Origin: Spirogloea muscicola
Taxonomy: Eukaryota > Streptophyta > Zygnematophyceae > Spirogloeales > Spirogloeaceae
Reading direction: 5' to 3'
Length of the DNA stretch: 64,000 nt
Assembly: GCA_009602725.1 (NCBI GenBank)
Contig: WELB01000254.1
Span: 59,373 to 123,372 of the forward strand
Positions 22,357 to 32,500 of the stretch are shown one piece after another (position 1 is the stretch's first letter; each line of letters begins with the position of its first letter). The translations under genes were made by a program, and so were the position numbers. The notes beneath the pieces were generated by a model that was not told the origin of the DNA, did no database searches, and saw nothing but the letters and a program-made list of their open reading frames with translations.

Positions 22357-24622
22357 TCAGTGCTGCAGCGTCTCCTCCTCGACAGCGAGAGGCGCGAGGA
22401 GCAGGCTGGTTCTCTGGATGGCCTTTGGGAGCTCCTGCATCACCTGCATGTTGCAGCAGCGGGTTATGATTCCACAATGGCTAGAGCCGGCAACAAAATG
22501 ACGAGCGCATCTGCTTGGCAAGCACAAGTATGCATTGACAAGAGGTTGCCGTCAGCTCCAATGTAACATTTTCAGCATTGGTTGAAAAGTGGAGTAGGAG
22601 TTGCGTCTGGTGCGGCCGTTGTCTACACCTAGCAGGTCTTAGGGAGTGGATGCACCTCTTCCTTGCCGTCTTCAGATCCAATGAGCAGCCCCGCTTCATT
22701 GACAGCCTCCGTGAACACCTTCAAGGGATTGCTTGCATTCTGGTCACAACAAAGGCATACCTTCAGGATTCTCTCACTCACTAAGTCAGCAGTCCCCCCA
22801 ATGCAGTAAACCAGTCAGTCAACAAGAGGGAATAGAAAGCGGCAATGTAGGGGCTCTTTGCACATTACACCATACAGTCAACAATCTCCCAGATCAGCTG
22901 AGCAGTGGATTCATCCTTCATCACAAGGAAGGGGTTCCTGGCCACGTACAGCTGGGTAGTCGCGGTAGAAGGACACCGCTTTGGCTTGCACCAGCCTGGG
23001 CAGGCTCCCGATAGCTCGAGCTCCCACGCGCATGCCTACACTTTGCCAGGAGTTGCACTTTGCTCAGGCACGTGCCAAGGCGCCAGTTCTGAGGCAATCG
23101 CGCAAACCATGAATTCACTGCTGTCAAAAGTTCAAGCAATGTGGGGATTAGCATGTGTTCTTAACCTAGCAACTCCTGCAGAGAATGGAGTGAATATGCT
23201 CCCAGCACCTGTTGTGAGGTGCGCAACATGGACAGCGAAGATGTGGGCCAGTAGCTGGTGGCGGGACTGACGCCATCCTGCTGGCTCTGCTTTACGCATG
23301 CCATCCCTGCCCAGCTGCCTTATATACTGCATGAGAAGATGGGTGCTTCTCTGTCAGAGATTAGAGATGCAAATGAAGGACATGATCAGCACAAAAGCCA
23401 GAGCAGCACGATAAATACACGTTGAGGCCACACATCAAGCAACAGCGTCCAGCAAGCCACCTTGGCATACGATGTCGCCTGGGTCGTGGCAGCAGGTAGG
23501 TGCACCCCACTGTCCCCGTTCTTCAGGGAAGCAAGCTTCTGCATGTCTGACTGTACCGCCTGCATACAGGACTTGGGTTTGAGGCCTCGTGAGAAGTCTG
23601 ATTGCAGCAATTTAGGATGTGAGACGTACTTGATGTAAAATGCACAAACCGACCAGAGCCGTACACTTCGAAGACAAGACGTACTTGCGCCCTTCTCAAG
23701 CCAAGCCCGCTGTGGAAGGTAGCCACGGCTGCGAAGCTGCTCCAATCCTCACGCCTATCTCCGCTGCCATCTTCGACCACAACACTTGCTGGTCCTGCGC
23801 CGCCTGCTTTGTCTCCCTCGACTATGGCCGCAACTGCATCCTCCAACCCTGCATGCACAGCAGCCTGCATGACATTATGCAGCGACATCCAGAAGATATT
23901 AACCACATTTGTCGAGAGTCTTACTATGTGGACGCTGTAGCACCCTGGCAGGAGGCCTAAGGCAAGCTGTCAGAGAAGAGGCCTAAGGCCAGAGAAGTCT
24001 AGCTATGCTAATTAGCTACTCGCAACGAGCTTGACAAATGCTTGACCACCAACAACTGCAAGCAGCTCCTGTCAACCTAAGCTAGTAGACAGCAACCTGG
24101 TCCGCGAGGAACTGCAGGTAGTGCTCCTCCTTGAAGCTCCAACGCTCAAAGGGAGGGAGCGGTTTCGCACTCGCCACTGCGAGGTCGCCCTGGCATGTGA
24201 AGACGTAGCATCAGCTACTTTAAAACACGTACAACAATCAAACAACACCATGGAGTGATTTCGATAACCCCCTATTAGATGGGGACTCATGAACAGTCTC
24301 TTGTCACTTCATGATTCATATGATGATGACTTCGATCAATCTCGAATCGTCCGGCAAACCTTGGAGTCCAAAAGCTGGATGCGGCCAACGAGTGCATCAT
24401 AGAACTTGCCGCTGCCACTCGCTGCCTCGTCCTTGGCGCTGTAGCTCTCACTGAAGCTCCGCACACGCAGCGACTCCAGCTCCGCATCGCCACCAGTGCC
24501 AGGGCCCCACGCGCTCACCCGCGCAAAGTCGACCTTGCCGCCCTCTGTCGATTGTGGGCGCACCTCAGGCCGGCTGTCCACTTCCTCTTGCTGCGCATGG
24601 GACGACCGGCCAGAGTCCTCTT
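22357..24622 (-). CDS. Heme-oxygenase-like protein, probably catalytically altered
   Basis: Eight minus-strand exons join in phase: 24360-24622, 24097-24189, 23685-23864, 23461-23538, 23209-23326, 22950-23020, 22656-22739, 22357-22443 (about 324 residues; 5' exons unresolved). The order of motifs follows plant heme oxygenases: FSESYSAKDEA (helix with the heme ligand in active enzymes), PPFERWSFKEEHYLQFLADQ, HSGLGLRRAQKLASL, ATTQATSYAKYIRQLGRDG, LLAHIFAVHVAHLTT, RAIGSLP, VSFYRDYPA and a C-terminal helix PKAIQRTSLLLAPLA. In active plant enzymes the first helix reads LHTKDQA; here the aligned residue is not His, as in HO2-type inactive paralogs. The LAHxFxVxxAH segment replaces CHFYN..AH. It shares a 5' intergenic region with neprosin copy 4. 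The name rests on motif order, not on a search. Confidence 0.6.
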
Positions 24623-24889
24623 CTTAGGCCATCAAGAAGACGCAACCAGAAGTGAGCCTCAGAGCGGCAACACTCAATACTGATAGCTGAGATTACGATG
24701 TTTCTACAAGCACGGTGCTGCCTTGGCTCCACAATGAACTCGAGTCTTAAAGCCAAGAGCCCAAAGAAAGAGTGTTATCAACTTGTACTTGCATAGCTCT
24801 CTGCTGGCGAGGGCCTTTCAGATAGTGTCGGGCACCGTGTCACCAAGCACATGATTCAGCATCATGCTGCAGGCCTTATGGGCTCAGGA

Positions 24890-25100
24890 TGGATGCTTCA
24901 AAGATGCGAACGTGGATTTCTGATCATTGTTTGCGGGACACCAAGAGGAGACCGGCCGCACCTCCTCGACCTGCTTGAGGACGCGCCGGAGCTCGCGCGA
25001 CTCCGCCGCAGAGGCCGGCTGCGGCGGCTGCTTCTTGCCGGCGGCCTTCCTCCCGCCCTTTGCCACCGGCGGGGCGGCCTTTCCAAAGCCCTGTGATCAA
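24890..25100 (-). CDS. Possible 5' exon of the heme-oxygenase-like gene
   Basis: After an acceptor near 25095 the minus strand reads a Lys/Ala/Pro-rich segment (GFGKAAPPVAKGGRKAAGKK) and a helical ESRELRRVLKQVEEV stretch. Such basic, low-complexity sequence fits a plastid-targeted N-terminal region. No donor in the right phase for the 24622 exon was settled, so an intervening exon or another start may exist. An ATG at 25397 (minus) could be the start. Confidence 0.35.
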
Positions 25101-25439
25101 CAGGTTGGCATGCCCAGCATCAGCAGCCCATAGAGGCTGCCAGCCCACAAAGCGGCAGGCCGAACACATCATCTTGACAAAAACTTATAAAATATAAGCA
25201 GCTGATTGCACTCGCTACACATCCAAATATTGCCAACAAATATGCTTCAGATCCCAGAGCAGGAAAGGAAAGGTGAAATCGTGCTACTGAAACCGGCAAG
25301 AGGAGGATGACCAGCACGATTCTGCGAGGCGAGCGACCTCGGACTCGGAGCCGTGGTCAGTGGCGGATGGTCGAGTTGCTGCCCATCGATGGTGCATGAA
25401 GTCTGGACTTCGCCAAGGGCAGGCCCTAAGCCCCTGCCC

Positions 25440-25568
25440 TGACCCTGAAACCCGACACTAACCGTACAGACTTAAGCCCATAAGTGCTGTTAAGCTTGTG
25501 ATACTGACCCTGATCCCCAACACTAACCGCACAGACTTAAGTCCCTAAGTGCTGTTGAGCTTTCCGCT
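25440..25568. repeat. Tandem duplication, 65-base period
   Basis: Two adjacent copies share TGACCCTGA, AACACTAACCG(T/C)ACAGAC, TTAAG and AAGTGCTGTT. They differ at about ten positions. The pair lies between two divergent genes. Confidence 0.7.
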
Positions 25569-25639
25569 GTGGGACTGTAACACTGAGAAGTCCGGCATTG
25601 CTGGTGCGGCGGCCTTGGTGGGGCCTCAGAGGCTCTACT

Positions 25640-25701
25640 AAACCCTAAGCCTTAACACTCCAAAACCCTAAAACCCCCTCAATGGAAACCCTAAACCCTA
25701 A
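25640..25701. promoter_or_regulatory. Cluster of four AAACCCTAA telo-boxes
   Basis: AAACCCTAA occurs at 25640-25648, 25663-25671, 25686-25694 and 25693-25701. In plants this telo-box is a promoter or 5' UTR element often found in growth and translation genes, and it also equals the telomere repeat unit. Its place between the divergent heme-oxygenase-like and neprosin-4 genes suggests a promoter role, although a relic of interstitial telomeric DNA is possible. Confidence 0.5.
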
Positions 25702-26033
25702 GACCTGACACGAGAGTGCGTCTCCGCAGGCCGTGCTCGGCGGGGAGGCGCGCCGCCATGGCGGCTTCGGACGCCGGCTGCGAGCCTCGACGGGCCCCAC
25801 CTTCTTGGCCGGAACCTCCGCCGCCGCGTCGCCCGCGGCCGCCGCCGCCGCCGCCGCTGTCCCCGGCGCCCGCGCCCGCGCCCGCGCGGGACCTCCTGCC
25901 GCCACCCGGTGCGCTATCCGCCGTCGTCCTCCCGTCAGGGCCGTCAGGATCGCCCTTCTTCCGAGCGCCGCGAGCCTTTGCTTAGGCAAGTGCTCGTTTG
26001 ACCGGGGGCAAGTTGCACTGGCGGTGCCAGAAG

Positions 26034-27564
26034 ATGATCGGCACCGGATACGGTATTACGTGCGCCGCCATCGAGCGCGTGTCGTGGCGACCGTCCATGT
26101 GAGCACCATCCTCCTGCTTCATCGACCCATCTTCTCTCGTCTTCCAATTCCCTCCTCGTCTCGCCTCTCGCCCTTTCCGCCGGAGCCAGTCCTCTCCTTC
26201 AATATGGCCCCCTGGGCCGCCATGTTGACTAGGAGGACGTACGCTCCTCGTGGCTGCTCGCAAGCACACTTGTGACTCACTCTCTTCCCCCTGATGCATT
26301 GTTCGACCCATTAGTCAGCAGAATTTGGAACCCCAAATTCTGCAGACTAATGGGTCAGAAGTCGCATCATTCCCCTTGCGGAGCCGCTCATGTCTCAGTT
26401 TCTGGACTTGGCGCAGGTCGGCGGCCAGCTTATCGACTGTATAAAGGTCGCACACCCGGCGGGCCCACTTCACGGCCACCACGTATGACGAGCTTCTCGT
26501 GACCCTTTTGTCCCACCCTCCGTCTCCCCTGGCCCCATGCGCGGCCCCCTGCCGCGATCTCTTCTACGTTCATTCCAGATGCCCAACCCCTCCTCAGTAC
26601 CAAGCTTCACCCTTGGAGAGTCCTGCTGCCATTGCTTAGCTGCATACTTTTTCTTGAATTGTTTAGCCGCATTGCCACTACTCAGCCCACCTGTCTGCTT
26701 GCAGCCGTCGTCAAGGAGAGCGGGCTTCAAGATCGTCCACAACGCCAGCACCTCGCTGGCCCGCCTGCTCGGCACTACCAAGGGCGCCTGCCCACCCGGC
26801 ACAGTGCCTGCGCGGCACATAAGTGGTGAGTCCACCACCAGCTAGCAAGCTGGATTGCTGAGACTGGCCAGCGGCGCCGCAGGAGCATCCGGCTTCAGCT
26901 ACCAATGGTGCTCGAGCTCAGTGCCTTCTTCTGCCGCTCCCATCTGTGGGCCACAGAGGAGGCGGTGGCACTCGCGGGCACACTAGACCAATTCCTTGCG
27001 AAACACCCAAGCGGGCGCCGCAGCCACCACGGCCGCAGTGGCGGCAGTGGTGGTCTTGACCAGGAGCTGGCGGGCAACGTACACAGCCTTCGTGCTGGCA
27101 GTCGCAACGGCGACCTCGGGCACCACAACCGCACAGGAGCCCTAACAACTGTGCAGCAGCCGGCGTACGCTGGTCACGAATATGCGATTGTGCAGCACGT
27201 GTCGAGCGGCAGCAGCATCTACGGGGCGCAGGCGGCACTCAGCGTGTGGTCGCCGGCAGTGGAGACGGGGGTGCCCGGCCGCAATGCCGAGTTCAGCTTG
27301 GCACAGGTGTGGCTTGTGTCGGGCTCATACGAGGCGGGTGACCTGAATACGATCGAGGCCGGTTGGCAGGTGTACCCTGGCAAGTACAATGACACCGCGC
27401 CACACCTCTTCGTGTACTGGACGGTAAGCCGTCCTCCCACGCTCGTTCAGCCTCCTCTCTCCCTCTCTTTGACTCTCAACCCCCTTTCTCATTCTATATT
27501 CGATGTACCGCCACCCACCCCCCCTTGCCTCTCTCTCTCTCTCCATCTCTCTCTCTCTCCCTCT

Positions 27565-27595
<31 letters not shown>

Positions 27596-27596
27596 N

Positions 27597-27673
<77 letters not shown>

Positions 27674-28459
27674 TCGGTCTCCATTGTGTGCTCTAGCGCC
27701 CTTCTTCATTACAATCTGTCCCAGCAGCACACTTCAATATATATTCCCCTGCTGCACTCCCCTTTCTGGACGCACTCTTCTAGCCTCGACAGCTACTAGC
27801 TATAACCAGCAGCCACTCCACCCTGCAGCACCTCTAGGAAGGTGTAAGACAGCGCCACACTGCCACTGTCTGACGACTCAACCATTGTCTCCGTCTTCAA
27901 CCGCCGACCCCAGACTGATGCGTATCGCACCACCGGATGCTACAACTTGGAGTGCCCGGGCTTCGTGCAGACCAACGCCGACCTCCTCCTGGGCGCGCCC
28001 ATCACGCCCGCATCAGTGTCTGGTGGCGCACAGTCAGAGCTCGCCATCTCCATCACGCGCGATGCTCGCACGCTGGATTGGTGGCTGTCAGTGCAGGGCA
28101 CGGCAGTGGGTTACTGGCCCGCAGAGCTCTTCACGCGGCTCAGTGACGCGCACCGTGGTGCAGGCCTCGCACAGTGGGGAGGCGAGGTTGTCAACTCTGC
28201 GCCAGATGGGCGGCACACACGCACCACCATGGGCTCTGGTGCACACGCAGCTGGCGGCTTCGGCCGTGCAGCATTCGGGCGCTCCCTGCTGCTTGCTGAC
28301 GTCCGTCGGCGATGGCGCCCCCCCCCTCTTGATGCGTACGCCAGCGCCACCGGGTGCTACAGCGTGGCCACTGGGGCTGCTGCTGCTGTCACCGCCACCA
28401 GCAATTGGGGCTCCTACTTCTTCTTTGGCGGGCCAGGCCTTAGCAGCACTTGCCGTTGA
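26034..28459 (+). CDS. Neprosin-family endopeptidase, copy 4 (diverged, fewer introns)
   Basis: Exons in phase at 26034-26098 (tentative), 26417-26482, 26705-26825, 26957-27423 and 27914-28459 give about 421 residues; the signal-peptide exon is not resolved, although an Ala-rich open frame begins at 25733. Matches to copies 1-3 include LIDCIKV, CPPGTVPARH, HEYAIVQHV, DLNTIEAGWQVYP (first catalytic Glu), YRTTGCYNLECPGFVQTN, VGYWPAELF, AQWGGEVVN (second Glu) and FFFGGPGLSSTC. Exons 5-7 of the tandem copies are one exon here, as are exons 8-9. GC content is higher and identity to copies 1-3 is low, so this is an old paralog, not part of the recent triplication. Confidence 0.85.
26305..26356. repeat. 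24-bp near-perfect inverted repeat (4-base loop)
   Basis: Arms 26305-26328 and 26333-26356 (starting GACCCATTAGTC and ending GACTAATGGGTC) pair at 23 of 24 positions around the loop AACC. It lies in the intron between neprosin-4 exons 26034-26098 and 26417-26482. It could be a minimal foldback element, a cruciform-forming site or a small-RNA hairpin. Confidence 0.9.
27535..27668. repeat. (CT)n microsatellite in a neprosin-4 intron
   Basis: A CT-rich to pure CT tract with a single N at 27596, in the intron 27424-27913. The pyrimidine-rich strand is the transcribed-sense strand, as in the unit 2 tract. Confidence 0.95.
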
Positions 28460-29560
28460 GGCGGCGAGCGTCACTTGAGATCCAAGATAGAAAGCAGCCT
28501 TCCAGCTCCACCATCACCACCGTCATCGCCGCCGCTGGCGCTCTGGATCGCCAGCATGGCGGGTGGGCTCGAACTCATGTGCCATCCTGGAGTCAGAGCC
28601 AAGAGCTTCCACGTCACAACAAGGACGACACACTGGCTTTCCACCATGCTGACAGTCAAGCTGCACCAAACCACCGCACCGGGCTCGCCACCTCTGCACG
28701 TCCTTATGCGTGCTCTGCCAGGATGTGCAGCTGGGAGGTTGCGTCCTGCAGCCAGCTCATCAGAGCACTGCACACCATGACAATGACTGCCTCCACGAGC
28801 AAGCCCACCCCATGTGGCCAGCACACCTGCCCACATTGCTGCAGCTCAAGAGCCCGCCGTGGCTTGCGCAGCACTGAGCATGTCCACTACCATGCCAGCC
28901 CCCATCTTATCAGGTGGACATGCCCGTCCTCCTTGAATAAGCTAGAGAGAGCGCTCTCGCCCTTCTCTTATAGAATACTCAGAGCAACCATTGAGTGGCA
29001 GCCCGCAAGTCTATCAGCTGCGGGGCACGGCTCCATGCTGTTCATATGAGCATTGCACATTAGCCACTGCCACTTCAGCTGCAGGACTCATGTTGTGGCT
29101 GTGTTGCGCCACCTCCCTGCTGGAGCAGCCCTTGAGCCAGGCCAGTAGTGCGGCGTCAATGTCTGAGCGCCAAAATGTGTAAGCCTCTGCCGGACTGCAC
29201 AGTTCCTCTAAATTACAATGCTCCACCAGAGCCGAGATGAGTCAGCTTGCAGCACATGCAATGCCACTGAAGGAAAGAGACAATGCTTCATGCTTTGAGG
29301 AGTACAAGAAGCAATGTTTGTCCCACCCGTCCCAATGCCACAGATCTATCAATTGGGTGTGCACTGTGGGTCTGCAAGCTAAAAATAAGCAAGGATGTAA
29401 TCGATCACACACATACGTCCAGCCCCTATGTCGTGATGGGGGCTGCAGCAGAAACGGGACGCGACATTGGAGGCACCTCACAAGGTACACCCACCATGAA
29501 AGGAGGCAGCGTAAGGAAGGAAACACAAGATATTGTGAATGTGCGGTGCGCATAGACCTG
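28460..29560. other. Intergenic, between convergent neprosin-4 and PEPC genes
   Basis: Both 3' ends face this 1.1-kb stretch. Open frames here carry no family motif, so it probably holds the two 3' UTRs. No repeat of the LINE family was seen. Confidence 0.5.
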
Positions 29561-32500
29561 CTAGCCCGTATTCTGCATGCCCGCTGCAATGCCCTTCATT
29601 GTAATGATGAGTGAGTCCTCCAGGCCTGGCGTGTACTCGGTCATCATGTTGAGGTTGATGACGTCCGCGTGCTTGCTGGTCTTCTTGGGCGTGCCATTAG
29701 CAGAGCTCGGGGAGGCGGGCACCGCCGTGCCCGCGTCCTTGCTTAAGTCGATTGCCCGCATCTTTTTCAACATGTACGCCTGCTGCACATTGAGGGGTGT
29801 GATGTACGGCTCCCGCACTGCCAGGCGCTGCTTAAGCGATTGGTATGTGTCCAGAATGGTCGTGTGCCCAGCAATCTGTGGAGGGCATTGGTAGGGCCAG
29901 AAGTATTTACGTGCTAAATACAAGCACATGAAAGACGCGGCCTAAAATTCAAAAAACATCCTAAAACTTGCTGCGGGCTTACACAAGCCACACAGAGGCA
30001 GATGCTTCACTGCCTGATCAGGTCATAAGGCTCAAGCCAAAGCAGCTAGCAGAGAATAGACAGGACTGCGACGCAAGATGGACTATATGGTAGCACAGAC
30101 TTCTGGGACCTGCTTGTCCACAACCTTGCAATGCACAATGTCGTACAATGTCATATCTTTTGCAGTGAATCCTGCAGTTTGTGCACTTGTGCAGGCTTTG
30201 TCGACTCACCTGGAGGATGTAGGCTTGTGTCTCTGCATACTTCTTCTGCAGCTCCTTGCCAAACGAACGTAGTTCGTCCTTGACCAAGAGCCTATCGTAC
30301 ATCTCTGCAATCCGAGGGTCTCCCTTGGCAAAGACCATCTCGATGAGGTCAATCGTGACTCGGAAGAAGGGCCACCTTGCATACATCTCCTGAAGAATGC
30401 CCATGTTATTTGGATCTTCCTCCAGGGCAGTCTGTCAGAAGTCACAGTTGGCAATGGAGTGAGAAGCCTGTTAAGTACGTGCCTGCACGTACCTAGAAGG
30501 ACGAGGTTAGCTTTGAGTCTGGGCTAACTATTGTACACCAAGTAATGATAGCACATAACCTAAGGGCATCAAGAATGTGTCTTGGCATTGTTTGAAGAGT
30601 AAGAATCTCTGCAGCCTTCACTTTCAGATGGGTCGAAGCGCAAGCCAAAATTCTTGCAGTAAAGGCCAGCACGTGTTGGAGAGTATCAACAATACCAAAG
30701 GTTACAGTGTTATGAAGGGACATCACTGACCTTGATGGCGCCTCCAATGCCTAGCCAAACAGGCAAATGAAATCTCGTCTGTGTCCATGCAAAAATCCAG
30801 GGAATTGCTCGAAGCGACTCGACGCCTCCGCTTGGCTTGCGCTTCGATGGCCTGCTACCAATATTCAGGCGGCCATACTCCTGCTCTGGTGTTGCCTGCT
30901 CATCAACTTCATGTCTTGTGAGAAATATCCTCAGGCAGACAAAACCTGGATTCCATGTAGCGTCATATTTCATAAACTGGAAGCAAGGTGACAGACCTTG
31001 GGTTACCTCTCGCTGTGCCAAGGACAGACTGACTTCTATTGTACTCAACGATTTGCATAGCTATTGAGCTAAACTTTCCACATGAGGTACAATAAATGTC
31101 AAGGAACTCACAGAGCGGAAGTACTCCACGAAGCGAGGATCCTTGAATACAATAGAACGGTACTCCTTTGTGGCTTCCACACACATCTTGTCCATCAGCG
31201 TTCTCCACTTGGGATGTGGCGAGGCCGGAGGATGCATGCCGTGCTCGAGTGTCGCAGCTGTGAAGCGCTGAAGGGTCCTGAAGCAGAGGTTCTGCTCACC
31301 AAAGGAGTGCTCAATGACCTCTCCTTGGACCGTCACCCTCAGGGCACCATTGACTGCAAAAGGAGAGGTACGGTCTACTGAGCCCCATTGGCACGTGGCA
31401 TCTCATGAGGAGCGGTCTACAGCACAAGGAGGCCAAGGTGCCGTGCAAACTGCTGCAAGACATGCAGAGCATGGGCGGTAAGTGAATGCAACCATGTATA
31501 AGCGATGTCACTTTCACCTGTCTCTGGAGGTTGAGACAGGATAGCAAGGTGAGTAGGCCCCCCGCCTCTCCCGACCGTCCCTCCCCGACCATGGAACATG
31601 GTGAGCTTGACGTCATGCTTCTTGGCAATCTTCACAAGGTCTTCCTGGGCCTTGAACATGGCCCAAGCAGCTGACAGCCTGCCAGCGTCCTTGCCAGAGT
31701 CTGAATAGCCAATCATCACCTGCACGCTTGGCAAACTGGCAAAGTCATGCAGCAGCCAGTAGCCAATAAGAGCAGCTGGCACAGAAGCAGCTGTATCTGC
31801 CACTATCCACTTGTGCTGGATCACCTACAGCTTGACCCGAGCACAAGAGACCCCCAAAAACTAGCAATGTCACATTTATTCTGCTTGCAAGAGCCAATGC
31901 AATAGCTCACCTCCTGCTTGCCCTTGATGTGCTCTTTGTACCAGGGAATGCTGAAGAGCTTGTCGATTGACTGGGGGGCATTTTCAAGGTCCGCAAGCTT
32001 CTCAAACAATGGGACAACCCTCATTGGAGTCTTCACACCACAGGCCCTTTGCAAGAGCTCCACAGCCAGCACATCAGATGTGCTGGTTGCCATGGAGATG
32101 ACATATGCTGCGAATGAGTCGGATGGTAAGTCTGCTACAACCTGCACAATGTGTCACCCAAAGTTCAAAGATGATGCTGAAGCTCAAAGCAGATGCAATT
32201 CCTACTCTGCATAAGAATGGGCTGGTGAAGTTGCTGACACAAATGGCTAGCACAATGAGGAGAAACCATGAGTCACTTAAGTCCAGAATTACATTACTCA
32301 ATCAGGAGCAATATCAAAGGCAGAGCTGATGTTCATAAGACTTCTGGTGGTTGGTGACCTTGATGGTGTTAAGAACATCACGGATGTCCTCATTAGTTGG
32401 AAGATCGGCCCCAAAGAGGGGGCGCTTGCTGGTAAGTTCCGAGACCAGCCAGCTGATCCTCTCGTTTTCAGATTTGTCTTTGTAAGATCCAAGCCCCAGG

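Noticed and set aside
23640-23960. Plus-strand frame with several Cys residues resembling a zinc-binding domain
   Set aside because: The opposite strand encodes a 60-codon heme-oxygenase-like exon that joins its neighbours in phase; the Cys pattern is its shadow.
27325-28478. Long plus- and minus-strand frames over the neprosin-4 CT tract
   Set aside because: They cross the microsatellite and intron. The neprosin exons before and after lie in other frames and carry the family motifs.
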